Notes: generated from the sequence alone by a model not told the origin. Shown: positions 1-9,527, numbered from the stretch's first letter. The stretch is DNA of 46,942 nucleotides from Terriglobia bacterium (GCA_021324185.1 JAJPJN010000083.1:1-46942); one strand, 5' to 3'. Translations and numbers: made by a program.

Positions 1-188
1 TTTCGCAAAAGCACAAGGAAGCCGCTGAGCGCCGCCGCCAGGAAACGCACGCAGCGCGTCAGGCACTCCAAAACGTAAAGCAGGAAACGCAGCAAATTCG
101 CAATCGCTTCGCCGCCGCCAAAGCCGAAGCACTTGAACTCAGGAATTTGTCTAAAAAACCACAGCCTGCGTTGGCCGCGGCAGCCTAG
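1..188 (+). CDS. C-terminal fragment of an unknown Ala/Gln/Arg-rich protein
   Basis: Only the frame beginning at base 3 is open through the left edge; the other two forward frames hit stops within 80 bases. It gives 61 residues ending at a TAG at 186-188. The peptide is very rich in Ala, Gln, Lys, Arg and Glu, with stretches such as AERRRQETHAARQALQ that would form a charged helix or coiled coil, and it ends in an Ala-rich tail (KKPQPALAAAA). No catalytic motif is visible, so no function is assigned. The start lies outside the window. Coding status is inferred from the open frame and the helical composition, and could be wrong given the short length. Confidence 0.5.
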   Translation, partial: SQKHKEAAERRRQETHAARQALQNVKQETQQIRNRFAAAKAEALELRNLSKKPQPALAAAA

Positions 189-221
189 ATACCGCCGCGA
201 CCCACAACTCTAGAAATTCTA

Positions 222-249
222 TTGACATCCGTCACGGCAGTGCTACATT
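222..249 (+). promoter_or_regulatory. Sigma70-type promoter of the TonB receptor gene
   Basis: A perfect -35 hexamer TTGACA lies at 222-227. Sixteen bases later an extended -10 element, TGC followed by TACATT (4 of 6 matches), occupies 241-249. Transcription would start near 256, about 57 bases ahead of the GTG start at 313. The call rests on the consensus match and position only. Confidence 0.6.
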
Positions 250-250
250 T

Positions 251-290
251 GCAACAAGTAGTGTTGCGCGCGCAACAGGCCATGTTGCGC
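251..290 (+). promoter_or_regulatory. Operator-like array of alternating GCAACA/TGTTGC half-sites
   Basis: Four half-sites follow the -10 element: GCAACA (251-256), TGTTGC (262-267), GCAACA (272-277) and TGTTGC (283-288). Read one way they form two GCAACA-N5-TGTTGC inverted repeats exactly 21 bp apart, two helical turns. Read the other way the centre is a perfect 16-bp palindrome TGTTGCGCGCGCAACA (262-277). The array covers the expected transcription start and early leader, the usual place for a repressor. The binding protein is unknown; a LacI- or GntR-like dimer would fit the CG-centred palindrome. Confidence 0.55.
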
Positions 291-312
291 TAGAAAATTC
301 AAGGGGTGTCAC

Positions 313-3300
313 GTGAAAATGACGCAAAGGCACAAACTCGTGCCGTTTTCGCTTTTCATTCTGCTGGCTGCTATAGCTCTCCCGATCTATCCGCAGACCG
401 CCACAACCGGCTCCGTCGTCGGCACCGTAACCGACCCAAGCGGCGCCGCTGTTCCGAACGCCAACGTCCAACTGCTCAACATCGGAACGAATGCCACCGC
501 TACGGCCGCCACCAACAGCACCGGTGAATTCACGTTTACCAACGTGACGCCGGGCGATTACAAGGTAACCGTTTCGGCACCCGGTTTTCGCACCAGCACA
601 GTCCAAAAACTGACCGTCGAGGTCAACAAGAGCGCTACCATCCCGGTCCGTCTCGAGGTCGGCGAGCAGAGTCAGGTGGTTGAAGTAACCGCCGCTGCTA
701 CCGCCCAATTGCAGACGCAGGATGCGCAAATCGGCAACGTCATGTCCACCGAAAACATTCTGCGGCTCCCCACTCTCCAGCGCAACGCAACAGAGCTCAT
801 GAACCTGCAGCCGGCGGTAGTGGCTGGCGGAAACAACCTGAACATGCGCGTGAGCGGCGCCGTTGACGACCAGAACACGGTCACGCTGGACGGTATCGAC
901 ATCACACAAAACCTCATCGCCACCAACACATCCATTCCCACGCCCGCCGATAGCGTGGAAGAGTTCCGTGAAGACGTCGCTAATCCCAACGCCAGTTTCA
1001 CGCGCGCATCCGGCGGCCAGGTCGCCCTCATCGGCCGCCACGGTACCAACCAGTTCACCGGCGCGCTCTACGAATATCTGCAGAATAGCGACCTCAACGC
1101 CAATACCTGGGACAACAACCGCACCGGCCAGAAGAAAGCCTCCATTCACGACAATCGCTTCGGCGGCCGCCTCGGCGGTCCCATTCAGAAAAACAAGACC
1201 TTCTTCTTTGCCAACTATGAAGGCCGTCGCTTTGCCAGCGTTTTCCAGACCACCCGTACCGTCCCAACCGCAAGCCTCCGCCAAGGCATTGTGCAATTTA
1301 ACGGTCCAGGCGGGCTCGAACAATTTAATTTGAAAAGCGCTGCGGTCTGCGGATCCGGCGGCAATTTGCTCTGCGATCCGCGCGGCTTAGGCCTCAATCC
1401 CTCCGTGGCCGCTCAGTTCGCTGACATGCCGCTGCCCAACACGCCCGGCGGCGACGGCCTGAACACCGGCGCTTACTTCGTGAACTTCCCGACGCCCATC
1501 AAGACCGATTACGGCGTCATCCGCCTCGATCATAATTTCTCCGAAAAGCTGACCTTAAACACCAGCTTCACCTACTACCGCATCGATCAGCTCTCCACCG
1601 GCCAGGTCTCCATCCTGAACGGCGTCGCGAAATCGGCTCAAACCTCGCCGGAACGTGCCATGGTCCCCAGCGCACAACTCACCTGGCAGATCAGCCCCAC
1701 ATTGCTCAACGTCACCCGCATCGGCTGGGTTCGGGACACCATGCAGGCCAATGCCACCACCCCCACCCAGGCCGCCGGGATTTTGAACATCCCCGGCTCG
1801 CAAACCTCCGCTGGTCCCATCGCTTTGCTAATCGGTAGCGGCGTCAGTAGCTTCATCGATTCGCCCATTGATATGGACACCCAGCGCGCCCGCTTCCAGG
1901 CTTCCTGGCTCCAGGACCGCCAACTGTACGATGACGTCACGAAGGTGACCGGCAGTCACCAGCTCCAGTTCGGCTTCCAATTGACCGAACTCCCCTTTAC
2001 ACACGCGCGCGCCGACAAGGTTCTCGGCTCAATTACCTCACTAGTTGCGCAGGTCGATGGAGATCAAACCTATTTGACCTCCTTTACGCAAGCCAATCGT
2101 CCGCTCACTTGTAGTTCGACTGTCACGGCGAATTGCCTGCCCACCAGTCAACTTACAAACTGGGACCGCTACTATGCGTCGCTCCTGGGCCTCGTAGATA
2201 ACGTCAGCGTCCTTGCCGTTCGCAATTCCAACTTGCAGCCGCAGCCATTCGGCACCTTGCTGCGCGACGTCACCAATCAGTGGGCGCCGTATTTTTACAT
2301 TCAGGATTCCTGGCGCGCGCGCCCGAACCTGACCTTCACCTTCGGCCTCTCCTATGGATGGCAAACCTCCCCGACCGAGCAGAACAACCTGCAAACCGTC
2401 ATGATCGACGCCGCCACCGGCGCTGAGATCACCGGCTCTTACTTGCAGCAGAAGCTGATCTACGCGATGCAGGGCAAGATCTATAACCCCACGTTCGGCT
2501 TCGCCACCGTTGGCGCTTCCCATCTCCCGGTTTACAACGTCGATTACGGCGCCATTGCTCCCCGCTTCGCAGTCGCCTGGCAGCCTTCCGTCACCAGCGG
2601 CTTCTTCAAATTCCTCGGAGACAAGAAATCGGTCTTCCGTGGTGGCTGGGGCCTCGTCTATGACCGCGGCAATCAGGTGCAGAGCGTTGAAATTCCCATG
2701 CTCGGCATCGGCTTTGATCAGAATGCCATCGTAGCCGCTCCGCTCTGCAACGCAACGGGTGCCGGAGGTCCTGGCTGTAACCCGGCCGCTGGCGCCTCCA
2801 ACTACGGTCTTTCCAGCTTTCGAGTCGGAATAGATGGTACGCTGCCGCTCCCCGTTGCCACCGGAGCAACTTCGCCCATCGTCCCTGCGCCCGGTGCCGA
2901 AACGCTTTCCTTCCAGGTCGACCCCAACTTCAGAACCGGCCGCAGCTATAACATCGATTTCAGCTACCAGCGCGAACTTCCCGGCGGGCTGTTGATGGAG
3001 ATGGCTTACATCGGCCGTTTGTCACGTCACCTGCCCCAGTCTGTCAATGTAAACTCCGCGCCCTATATGTTCCTGGATACCGCTTCCGGCCAAACCTTTG
3101 CCCAAGCCTACGATGCCGTAGCCAACGCTCTGCGCAGCGGACAGGCCGCTCCGGTTCAGCCCTGGTTCGAAAATCAGTTTCCCGGATTGGCGGCTGCGAA
3201 TAAAGCTAGCAGCGCTACCTCTTACATCGTCTCGAAGAATACGTCCCTCTTCGTGAACGGTGCCGTCGGCAACCTCTTCCTGAACCTTGATGCCTATCGC

Positions 3301-4212
3301 CGCTCCCTCGGACTCCAGGCCTACGATAGCGATCAGGCGCAAGTCGAAGTCCTTCGTACCTATGTCGGCTATGCAAACTACAATGCCGCCGCGCTCATAC
3401 TTCAAAAACGCCTGTCTCGTGGTTTCATGGTTCAGGGTAACTACACTTACTCCAAAGCACTCGATTTCGGTATCTCAAACCAGAACAACGCCGGAGTCTT
3501 CTCCAATAGCTTCAACCCGAGCGTTCAGTACGGTCCCTCAGCTTACGACCGGCGGCATGTCGTCAACATCATCATGCAATACGATCTGCCGGCCGGGCGC
3601 GGCCATTGGTTGCACGGCAATTCTGTAGTCAACCAGATCATCGGCGGCTGGTACACCTCTGGTATCTTCACCGCCTGGAGCGGGCTTCCTCTCCATGTTC
3701 TCGAAGGCAATAACGTTTGGGGCGGTGGCACTTCCATCATCGGCGCCAGTGATTATATGGTCCCGACGGGTCCCACTCCCTCCGCGAACTTTAATAGCGG
3801 CGTATCGCCGGGCACCTGCAGTAATGGCATTGCCAACACCACCGTCGCCGCTTCAGTCGGCGGCGCAACCGGTACCGGTCTCGACATATTCTCCAACCCG
3901 GCCGCTGTTTACTGCCAGTTCCGCTATATACAGCTTTCTACCGATGGCCGTACCGGAAGCGCCAATCCCATCTATGGCCTGCCGTTCTGGAATCTCGATC
4001 TCCGGGCCGGCAAAACGTTTAGTATTACGGAGCGTGCGAAGCTCAGCTACTCAGCCGACTTCTTCAACATCTTCAACCATGAAAACTTCGCCAATCCATC
4101 GCTCACATTCACCAGCCCGGCCACCTTTGGCGTCATTACGTCTACTTATGTTCCACCCAACCGTACTAACTCCGCCCGCTGGATTGAGATGGGGCTCAGG
4201 TTGGACTTTTAG
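313..4212 (+). CDS. TonB-dependent outer-membrane receptor with carboxypeptidase-regulatory-like N-terminal domain
   Basis: This 1299-residue protein begins with a signal peptide (basic start, hydrophobic run to about residue 28). A carboxypeptidase-regulatory-like beta-sandwich follows at roughly residues 33-115 (GTVTDPSGAAVPNANV, then GEFTFTNVTPGDYKVTV). Next come a plug domain with the VTLDGIDIT signature and a long beta-barrel ending in an aromatic residue (GLRLDF), the usual barrel-insertion signal. The architecture is that of the large Oar-like TonB receptors abundant in Acidobacteria, which import oligomeric substrates across the outer membrane; the ligand cannot be read from the sequence. 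The GTG at 313 is chosen because AAGGGG (301-306) sits six bases upstream; an ATG at 319 is the alternative. The gene stands behind its own promoter and an operator-like array, and a secreted endopeptidase follows 89 bp downstream, suggesting peptide uptake (inference). Confidence 0.93.
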   Translation: MKMTQRHKLVPFSLFILLAAIALPIYPQTATTGSVVGTVTDPSGAAVPNANVQLLNIGTNATATAATNSTGEFTFTNVTPGDYKVTVSAPGFRTSTVQKLTVEVNKSATIPVRLEVGEQSQVVEVTAAATAQLQTQDAQIGNVMSTENILRLPTLQRNATELMNLQPAVVAGGNNLNMRVSGAVDDQNTVTLDGIDITQNLIATNTSIPTPADSVEEFREDVANPNASFTRASGGQVALIGRHGTNQFTGALYEYLQNSDLNANTWDNNRTGQKKASIHDNRFGGRLGGPIQKNKTFFFANYEGRRFASVFQTTRTVPTASLRQGIVQFNGPGGLEQFNLKSAAVCGSGGNLLCDPRGLGLNPSVAAQFADMPLPNTPGGDGLNTGAYFVNFPTPIKTDYGVIRLDHNFSEKLTLNTSFTYYRIDQLSTGQVSILNGVAKSAQTSPERAMVPSAQLTWQISPTLLNVTRIGWVRDTMQANATTPTQAAGILNIPGSQTSAGPIALLIGSGVSSFIDSPIDMDTQRARFQASWLQDRQLYDDVTKVTGSHQLQFGFQLTELPFTHARADKVLGSITSLVAQVDGDQTYLTSFTQANRPLTCSSTVTANCLPTSQLTNWDRYYASLLGLVDNVSVLAVRNSNLQPQPFGTLLRDVTNQWAPYFYIQDSWRARPNLTFTFGLSYGWQTSPTEQNNLQTVMIDAATGAEITGSYLQQKLIYAMQGKIYNPTFGFATVGASHLPVYNVDYGAIAPRFAVAWQPSVTSGFFKFLGDKKSVFRGGWGLVYDRGNQVQSVEIPMLGIGFDQNAIVAAPLCNATGAGGPGCNPAAGASNYGLSSFRVGIDGTLPLPVATGATSPIVPAPGAETLSFQVDPNFRTGRSYNIDFSYQRELPGGLLMEMAYIGRLSRHLPQSVNVNSAPYMFLDTASGQTFAQAYDAVANALRSGQAAPVQPWFENQFPGLAAANKASSATSYIVSKNTSLFVNGAVGNLFLNLDAYRRSLGLQAYDSDQAQVEVLRTYVGYANYNAAALILQKRLSRGFMVQGNYTYSKALDFGISNQNNAGVFSNSFNPSVQYGPSAYDRRHVVNIIMQYDLPAGRGHWLHGNSVVNQIIGGWYTSGIFTAWSGLPLHVLEGNNVWGGGTSIIGASDYMVPTGPTPSANFNSGVSPGTCSNGIANTTVAASVGGATGTGLDIFSNPAAVYCQFRYIQLSTDGRTGSANPIYGLPFWNLDLRAGKTFSITERAKLSYSADFFNIFNHENFANPSLTFTSPATFGVITSTYVPPNRTNSARWIEMGLRLDF

Positions 4213-4255
4213 CCGGTAAACATCATCAATAAACAACAGCCTTCCGTCGAGAAGG

Positions 4256-4264
4256 TGATATACT
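4256..4264 (+). promoter_or_regulatory. Possible extended -10 promoter ahead of the sedolisin gene
   Basis: TGA-TATACT at 4256-4264 is a TGn extended -10 with a 5/6 hexamer match, about 38 bases before the ATG at 4302. No convincing -35 hexamer is placed correctly. It would allow the protease to be transcribed separately from the TonB receptor gene. Confidence 0.35.
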
Positions 4265-4301
4265 TCATGGCCTGTAAGGCACTGAGGGTTAGGAGGGCTG
4301 T

Positions 4302-6530
4302 ATGTCTTTTTCAGGTCGCAGAAGCTGTTCTTATTTGGGTAGCATCGCTGCCGCTGTTATTGCGGCAAGCGCAATGCAGGCCCAAATCAATCCCACAGCC
4401 GCTATGCAGGTCACGCGGCCAGTGAATGAATCACAGTTAGTGACCAGGTTGGGCAATGTTCATCCGGCCGTCTATGCGCCCAATACGGTCGATCGCGGCC
4501 GGGTCGACGACAGCCTGCAATTCGATCATCTCCTGCTTCAATTACAGCGGGCTCCGGCGCAAGAGCAGGCGATGCAGTCCTATATTCATAGTCTGGGCGT
4601 TCCGAACTCTCCCAATTACCATCACTTCCTGATGCCCGCACAGTTTTCGCAAATGTTCGGTCTGGCGCCGTCCGACATTACCGCCGTCACCGATTGGCTG
4701 GCTTCGCATGGATTCATCGTGAATGGCGTCTATCCCAACCTGGTAGTGGATTTTTCCGGAACAGCCAGGCAGGTTCGCGAAGCCTTCCACACCGAAATTC
4801 ATAACCTCGCAATGGATGGTGAAGCGCACATCGCCAATGTAAGTGATCCCCAAATACCGGCAGCTTTGGCTGGAGTAGTGAAGGGCCCGGTAGCTCTCCA
4901 CGATTTCAAGCCGCATCCCTTGACCCACATGGGAATCAAGCCGAGCGTGACCAACCCTAATTCGAATTACACCACAAGTGCGGGCTACCAGTTACTCGTT
5001 CCCGGTGATCTTCAAACTATTTACAACTACAACCCGCTTTACGCAGCAGGCTATTCCGGAACGGGTCAAACCATCATCCTCCTGGAAAGAACCGATCTCT
5101 ATTCCACAGGCGACTGGAACACCTTCCGAAAAGTGTTTGGCCTGACCAGAGCCTTCCCGCATGGCAGCCTCACCACGGTGCATCCGGGCGGAAAAGCTCT
5201 TGACTGCGCAGATCCAGGAGTTCTGGTCGGCGACGACGGCGAAGCCGCCGTTGATGTCGAATGGGCAAGCGCCAGCGCGCCCAACGCAACCATAGAAATA
5301 GCTTCTTGCAAAGATACTTCCACCAACTTCGGTGCATTCACCGCCTTGCAGAACATACTTCTGGCGGGTTTAGCGCCTCCTTCTGCCAGCGTGATGAGCC
5401 TCAGTTACGGCAGCCCCGAATCCGAAAACGGGAGTGATGGCAATGCATACATCAATGACCTATATGCGCTCGCTGCCGCCGAAGGCTATTCGCTTTTCGT
5501 AGCCACAGGTGATGCCGATGCCGATGTAACTGACCAGAACCGCATGTTTGCCAGGCACGGCATCAACGTGAATGCCCTCGCATCTACCACTTACAATGTG
5601 GCAGTTGGCGGCACCGATTACGCGGACTCGTTTTTCGGAATTAACAGCTCATACTGGTCCGCAACCAATACTTTGAACTTTGAATCGGCGCTTTCTTACA
5701 TTCCCGAAATTCCTTGGAACGATTCCTGCGCCAGTCAACTGATTTCTTTGGTCTTTACCGGAAACCCCAACCCGACAGGTCCTAAGGGCAACTGCAATAC
5801 TTCGCCGGGAAACCAGTTTTTGAACACAGCAGGTGGAAGCGGCGGCCCGAGCGCATGCGCCTTCGGCGACGCCACCATCCCCGGCGTAGTCAGCGGTACC
5901 TGTAGCGGCTACCCCAAGCCGTTTTGGCAAGCCGGATTTCCTGGTAATCCAAGTGACGGGGTCCGTGACCTGCCGGATGTCTCCATGTTCGCGGCCAATG
6001 GTGTCTGGGGACACTACTTCGTAATTTGCTACACCGATTCTGCCGGCGGCGGAACGCCCTGCCCCAGCACCAATCCAAGTGTTTGGGCGGGTGCGGGCGG
6101 AACATCCTTTGGAGCACCCATCTGGGCCGGAATACAAGCCTTGATTAACCAGGCCACCGTAGGCGCGCAAGGAAATCCCAGCCCTGTCTACTACGCCCTC
6201 GCGAACGCCGAATACAGCACGCCTGTGGGTCTCGCCGCCTGCAATTCCGACCAGTTATCTCCCTCGCCGGCATGCGTCTTCTATGATGTGACGTTGGGCG
6301 ATAACGATTCCGTCTGCCGCGCCGATAACGACAAGAACAGTCCGGGTAACGGTCTGCTGTTCAATTGCTATCTGGGAGGTGGCACAAACGGCGCCCTTTC
6401 CACGTCGAATTCTGTCTATCATCCTGCTTACTTAACAAACAGTGGTTACGACTTCCCCACTGGCATCGGTACCCCGAACGTGTTCAATCTGGTAAAGGCT
6501 TTTCCGGGAAGCAAGCTAAAACTACCGTAG
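4302..6530 (+). CDS. Secreted S53 (sedolisin/kumamolisin) serine-carboxyl endopeptidase with pro-domain
   Basis: The 742-residue precursor starts behind a strong GGAGGG site. A signal peptide spans roughly residues 1-27. A pro-kumamolisin activation domain follows at about residues 40-205 (PNSPNYHHFLMPAQFSQMFG). The S53 catalytic domain then carries the family residues: Glu314 and Asp318 in GEAAVDVEW, oxyanion Asp404 in ATGDAD, and nucleophile Ser602 in GGTSFGAP. Near the C-terminus, VFYDVTLGDN and YDFPTGIGTP match the calcium-site region. Such enzymes self-activate at low pH and digest proteins outside the cell. It follows a TonB receptor and precedes a PEP-CTERM protein on the same strand, so extracellular protein breakdown coupled to uptake is likely. 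All key residues are present; the exact specificity is unknown. Confidence 0.94.
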   Translation: MSFSGRRSCSYLGSIAAAVIAASAMQAQINPTAAMQVTRPVNESQLVTRLGNVHPAVYAPNTVDRGRVDDSLQFDHLLLQLQRAPAQEQAMQSYIHSLGVPNSPNYHHFLMPAQFSQMFGLAPSDITAVTDWLASHGFIVNGVYPNLVVDFSGTARQVREAFHTEIHNLAMDGEAHIANVSDPQIPAALAGVVKGPVALHDFKPHPLTHMGIKPSVTNPNSNYTTSAGYQLLVPGDLQTIYNYNPLYAAGYSGTGQTIILLERTDLYSTGDWNTFRKVFGLTRAFPHGSLTTVHPGGKALDCADPGVLVGDDGEAAVDVEWASASAPNATIEIASCKDTSTNFGAFTALQNILLAGLAPPSASVMSLSYGSPESENGSDGNAYINDLYALAAAEGYSLFVATGDADADVTDQNRMFARHGINVNALASTTYNVAVGGTDYADSFFGINSSYWSATNTLNFESALSYIPEIPWNDSCASQLISLVFTGNPNPTGPKGNCNTSPGNQFLNTAGGSGGPSACAFGDATIPGVVSGTCSGYPKPFWQAGFPGNPSDGVRDLPDVSMFAANGVWGHYFVICYTDSAGGGTPCPSTNPSVWAGAGGTSFGAPIWAGIQALINQATVGAQGNPSPVYYALANAEYSTPVGLAACNSDQLSPSPACVFYDVTLGDNDSVCRADNDKNSPGNGLLFNCYLGGGTNGALSTSNSVYHPAYLTNSGYDFPTGIGTPNVFNLVKAFPGSKLKLP

Positions 6531-6600
6531 CTAGTAACCTTTTTGCTCCCGATCGCCTCCTACCGGGTAACTGGACTAATTCAGCCTCGGAGGGATTTCT

Positions 6601-7311
6601 ATGCGTCAAGTGTTCGTTTACGGGCTGGCGGCCGTCGCGGCCCTTTATTGCGCGGGCACGGCTGAAGCTTCTACTTCGGCCTGTGATTCCGTCCTGAAAA
6701 ACATTGTCGTTAACTGCGGTTTCGAGTCCCCGGCCGGAACCAATGGAAGCTTTAACGGCTGGACAATAACCGGAAATCTGGAAGGCGGCGTGCCCAACGC
6801 GCCGACGAACAACTATATTTACATCGACAACGCAAATCCGCACACCGGCAATGCTGACGGCTACTTCGGTGCGCAGACCACTTACGGGCAAACCCGCACA
6901 GACAATACGACCGGGCCGCTCACCACGCTGTCCCAAACGCTCCCGTTGCTCAATAATGAGTACTACAGCGTCTCGTTTTACATCTACAACAGCGGCTGCG
7001 CCAATACCTGCACGGCGCCTTATTACGAATATTTTGACGCATATTTTGACGGCATCTTCCTGACAGCCCAAGTCAATCAGTCGACCGGCAGCGGGTACAA
7101 GCTGTTCACGTTCTTGCCGGGCACTGGACTTCCTTCACAGAACAACGGCATTCTGAAATTCGACTTCGTCAACGACGATGCGGCCTTCCAGTTGGATGAT
7201 GTCGTCGTCACTGCCGTAGGCCCCACTCCCGAGCCTGCCACCCTTCTGCTGGCGCTGCCGGTACTGGCCCTCCTCTATTGGGTGAGGCGAAAGAAAATCC
7301 CGGTTGCCTGA
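6601..7311 (+). CDS. PEP-CTERM sorted exported protein
   Basis: This 236-residue protein follows an excellent ribosome site (CGGAGGGATTTCT then ATG). It has an N-terminal signal peptide (to about residue 24), then a jelly-roll-like region opening with VVNCGFESPAG and FNGWTITGN, a pattern seen in DUF642-like carbohydrate-binding exported proteins. The C-terminus is a textbook PEP-CTERM signal: TPEPATL, a hydrophobic helix (LLLALPVLALLYW) and a basic tail (VRRKKIPVA). PEP-CTERM proteins are processed by an exosortase and usually end up in extracellular polymer or surface material. No exosortase is seen in the window. The gene is 70 bp after the sedolisin gene on the same strand. Its ligand is unknown. 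Confidence 0.9.
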   Translation: MRQVFVYGLAAVAALYCAGTAEASTSACDSVLKNIVVNCGFESPAGTNGSFNGWTITGNLEGGVPNAPTNNYIYIDNANPHTGNADGYFGAQTTYGQTRTDNTTGPLTTLSQTLPLLNNEYYSVSFYIYNSGCANTCTAPYYEYFDAYFDGIFLTAQVNQSTGSGYKLFTFLPGTGLPSQNNGILKFDFVNDDAAFQLDDVVVTAVGPTPEPATLLLALPVLALLYWVRRKKIPVA

Positions 7312-7321
7312 CTCCGACGTT

Positions 7322-9499
7322 TTATTTGCCGGGGTTCTCAGCTAAATTCTCTTCAAAGAAACGCGTCGTTTCTTCGAGTAACTGGCGGCGCACCGGCCCG
7401 CCGACGCCGTGCGATTTTTGCGGGAACACCAGCATATAGAATTGCTTGTTCGCTTTTTCCAGCGCATCCGCCATTTGTATCGAATTTTGAAAGTGCACGT
7501 TGTCGTCTTCGACATTGTGCACGATCAACAGCTTGGAAGCGAGATTCGCCGCCGTCGAGACCGGTGAGCTGCTCTTATAGCCTCGTTCGTTCTGATCCGG
7601 CAAACCCATGTAGCGCTCGGTGTAAATGCTGTCATAGAGCTGCCAGTTTGTCACCGGCGCACCGGCAATCCCTGCCTTAATCAAGCCGGGCGCGTTCGTC
7701 AGCGTGTATAAAGTCATGTAACCACCGTAACTCCAGCCATACATGCCTAGCCGTGCGGGATCAACAAAACCCATGTTGATCAGGTGCTGAATGCCCGTCT
7801 TCTGATCTGCCAGCTCCGTCCGGCCGAGATCGTGATAAATGACCGATTCGAACTTGTGGCCGCGGCCGCTGGACCCGCGGTTATCGAGTTGCCAGATGAC
7901 GAAGCCTTTGTGCGCCAGCACCTGGTCCCAGGAAAGTCCCTGCCAGCTGTCGTGAATCGATTGAATACCCGGGCCGCCGTAGATCATGATGATCGCCGGA
8001 TACTTTTTGCCGGGCTCGAAACCGGCAGGCTTGATAAGCCGTGCGTAGAGAATTGTGCCGTCGGATGCCTTCACCTGCTCGATCTCGGTGGGCAGAATAT
8101 CGTACTCATCGGCATCGGCTGTATCAGGCTTGCGATAAACACGTACCTCTGCGCCATCGCCCTTGTAAATCGTCGCGCGCGGCGCAGCGGTGAGGCCGCT
8201 GTAATTGTCCATGTAATAGGCGCTCGTCGGCGAAATACTGACCGTGTGCGTACCATCGCCTTGGCTTAGCTTGCGCTTTCCTGTGCCGTCCAGCGATATG
8301 ACATACAACTGGCGTTGCAGCGGGCTTTCTTCCGATGACACGTAAAACAAGCGGTTGTTCGCCTCGTCGATCTGCGCGATGCTCTCTACATCCCAATCGC
8401 CGTTCGTGATCTGTTTCTGCAGCGTGCCGTCCACTCCGTACAGATAGATCTGTTCGAAGCCGCTGCGCTGGCTCATCCATAGAAAGCGCTTCCCGTCACT
8501 CAGGAATTGCGGGTCGTTCTCCGGATAAATCCACGTCGGGTCTTCTTCGTGAATGATAGTGCGCGCGGTTCCGGTTTCACAGTCGGCGATGAGCAGATCG
8601 AGCTTGTTTTGAACTCGCGGAAGCTTTTCGACCGCGATTTCACGGCTGTTCGGCAGCCAGTCCACACGCGCGAATAGATAACCGCGCGGATCGCCCAGGT
8701 TCATCCAGCGCGTATCGCCGCCGCTCGCGGCCACGATGCCGAGATGAACATCGGCATTGGGATCTCCCGGTTGGGGAAAACGTTCCGGCTCCAGCACGCC
8801 ATGCGTGCCGAGCAGCGAGACCTGCGGATAAACCGGCTCATGGCTGATATCGAATTGCAGATAGGCGATGGAGCGCGAATCGGGTGACCACCAGTAGGCG
8901 GTATCCAGATCGAGCTCTTCCGGGTAGACCCAGTCCAACTCGCCATTCAGAAGCGTGTCCGAGCCGTTCTTTGTCAGGCGCGTCGTCTTCTTGCTCGCGA
9001 TATCGAGAACATACAAATCCGAACGCAGACGAAAGGCAACTGACTTGTTATCGGGCGATAGCTTGGGGTCGCGCTCCACGTCGGGAGTTTTGGTCAGTTG
9101 CTCGAACGAGCCATCGGCGACGTTCACAATAAACAGGTCGCCACTCGTCGAAACCAGCAGGCGCTTGCTATCGGAGAACCACTGGATATCACTCTCGCCG
9201 ACGCGGCGGTTTGTCCAATCGAAAACCGGGGAAGGCTCGGTCCGTTCAGCGGCTTTGTCGAGCTGGTCCAGCGAGATGATGTCGCGCTGTTTGCCGCTGG
9301 GCACATCGTAAAGGGAAAGCGTTCCGCGGCTGTTTACCAGGAACTGGCTGCCGTTGGGCGCCCAAGTGATTGGGCCGCTGCCTGCACGCCGCCCTGCACC
9401 GGGGCGCAATAGGGCATCAATCGTGACGGGCTTCTTGGCGGCCCAACTACTGATCGAAAAAAGAAAGAACAGCGGCAGTAGTGAGATGATTCGTCGCAT
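7322..9499 (-). CDS. Exported S9B dipeptidyl peptidase IV-type serine peptidase
   Basis: The 725-residue form from the ATG at 9499 begins with a signal peptide (RRIISLLPLFFLFSISSWAA); an in-frame TTG at 9511 would add four residues. An N-terminal beta-propeller includes DWVYPEELD, where the paired Glu matches the dipeptide-binding Glu-Glu motif of DPP IV. The C-terminal alpha/beta hydrolase has the triad Ser590 (GWSYGGY), Asp665 (VEDDNVHF) and His697 (KSHGVGG). The family removes X-Pro or X-Ala dipeptides from peptide N-termini, here probably in the periplasm. It ends only 10 bp from the PEP-CTERM gene (convergent). The M28 peptidase gene lies just upstream on the same strand (28-bp gap), so the two are likely co-transcribed and act successively on peptides. 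Confidence 0.94.
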   Translation of the reverse strand: MRRIISLLPLFFLFSISSWAAKKPVTIDALLRPGAGRRAGSGPITWAPNGSQFLVNSRGTLSLYDVPSGKQRDIISLDQLDKAAERTEPSPVFDWTNRRVGESDIQWFSDSKRLLVSTSGDLFIVNVADGSFEQLTKTPDVERDPKLSPDNKSVAFRLRSDLYVLDIASKKTTRLTKNGSDTLLNGELDWVYPEELDLDTAYWWSPDSRSIAYLQFDISHEPVYPQVSLLGTHGVLEPERFPQPGDPNADVHLGIVAASGGDTRWMNLGDPRGYLFARVDWLPNSREIAVEKLPRVQNKLDLLIADCETGTARTIIHEEDPTWIYPENDPQFLSDGKRFLWMSQRSGFEQIYLYGVDGTLQKQITNGDWDVESIAQIDEANNRLFYVSSEESPLQRQLYVISLDGTGKRKLSQGDGTHTVSISPTSAYYMDNYSGLTAAPRATIYKGDGAEVRVYRKPDTADADEYDILPTEIEQVKASDGTILYARLIKPAGFEPGKKYPAIIMIYGGPGIQSIHDSWQGLSWDQVLAHKGFVIWQLDNRGSSGRGHKFESVIYHDLGRTELADQKTGIQHLINMGFVDPARLGMYGWSYGGYMTLYTLTNAPGLIKAGIAGAPVTNWQLYDSIYTERYMGLPDQNERGYKSSSPVSTAANLASKLLIVHNVEDDNVHFQNSIQMADALEKANKQFYMLVFPQKSHGVGGPVRRQLLEETTRFFEENLAENPGK

Positions 9500-9527
9500 T
9501 ACTACAGCCAAGTTTAGCCGCTGCTTG

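Noticed and set aside
232-1323. Long minus-strand open frame opposite the TonB receptor gene
   Set aside because: It lies antisense to a well-supported gene, has no recognisable domain or ribosome site, and arises from GC-rich codon bias.
5649-6170. Minus-strand open frame opposite the sedolisin gene
   Set aside because: Antisense to the catalytic domain; composition rich in Arg, Gly and Cys without motifs.
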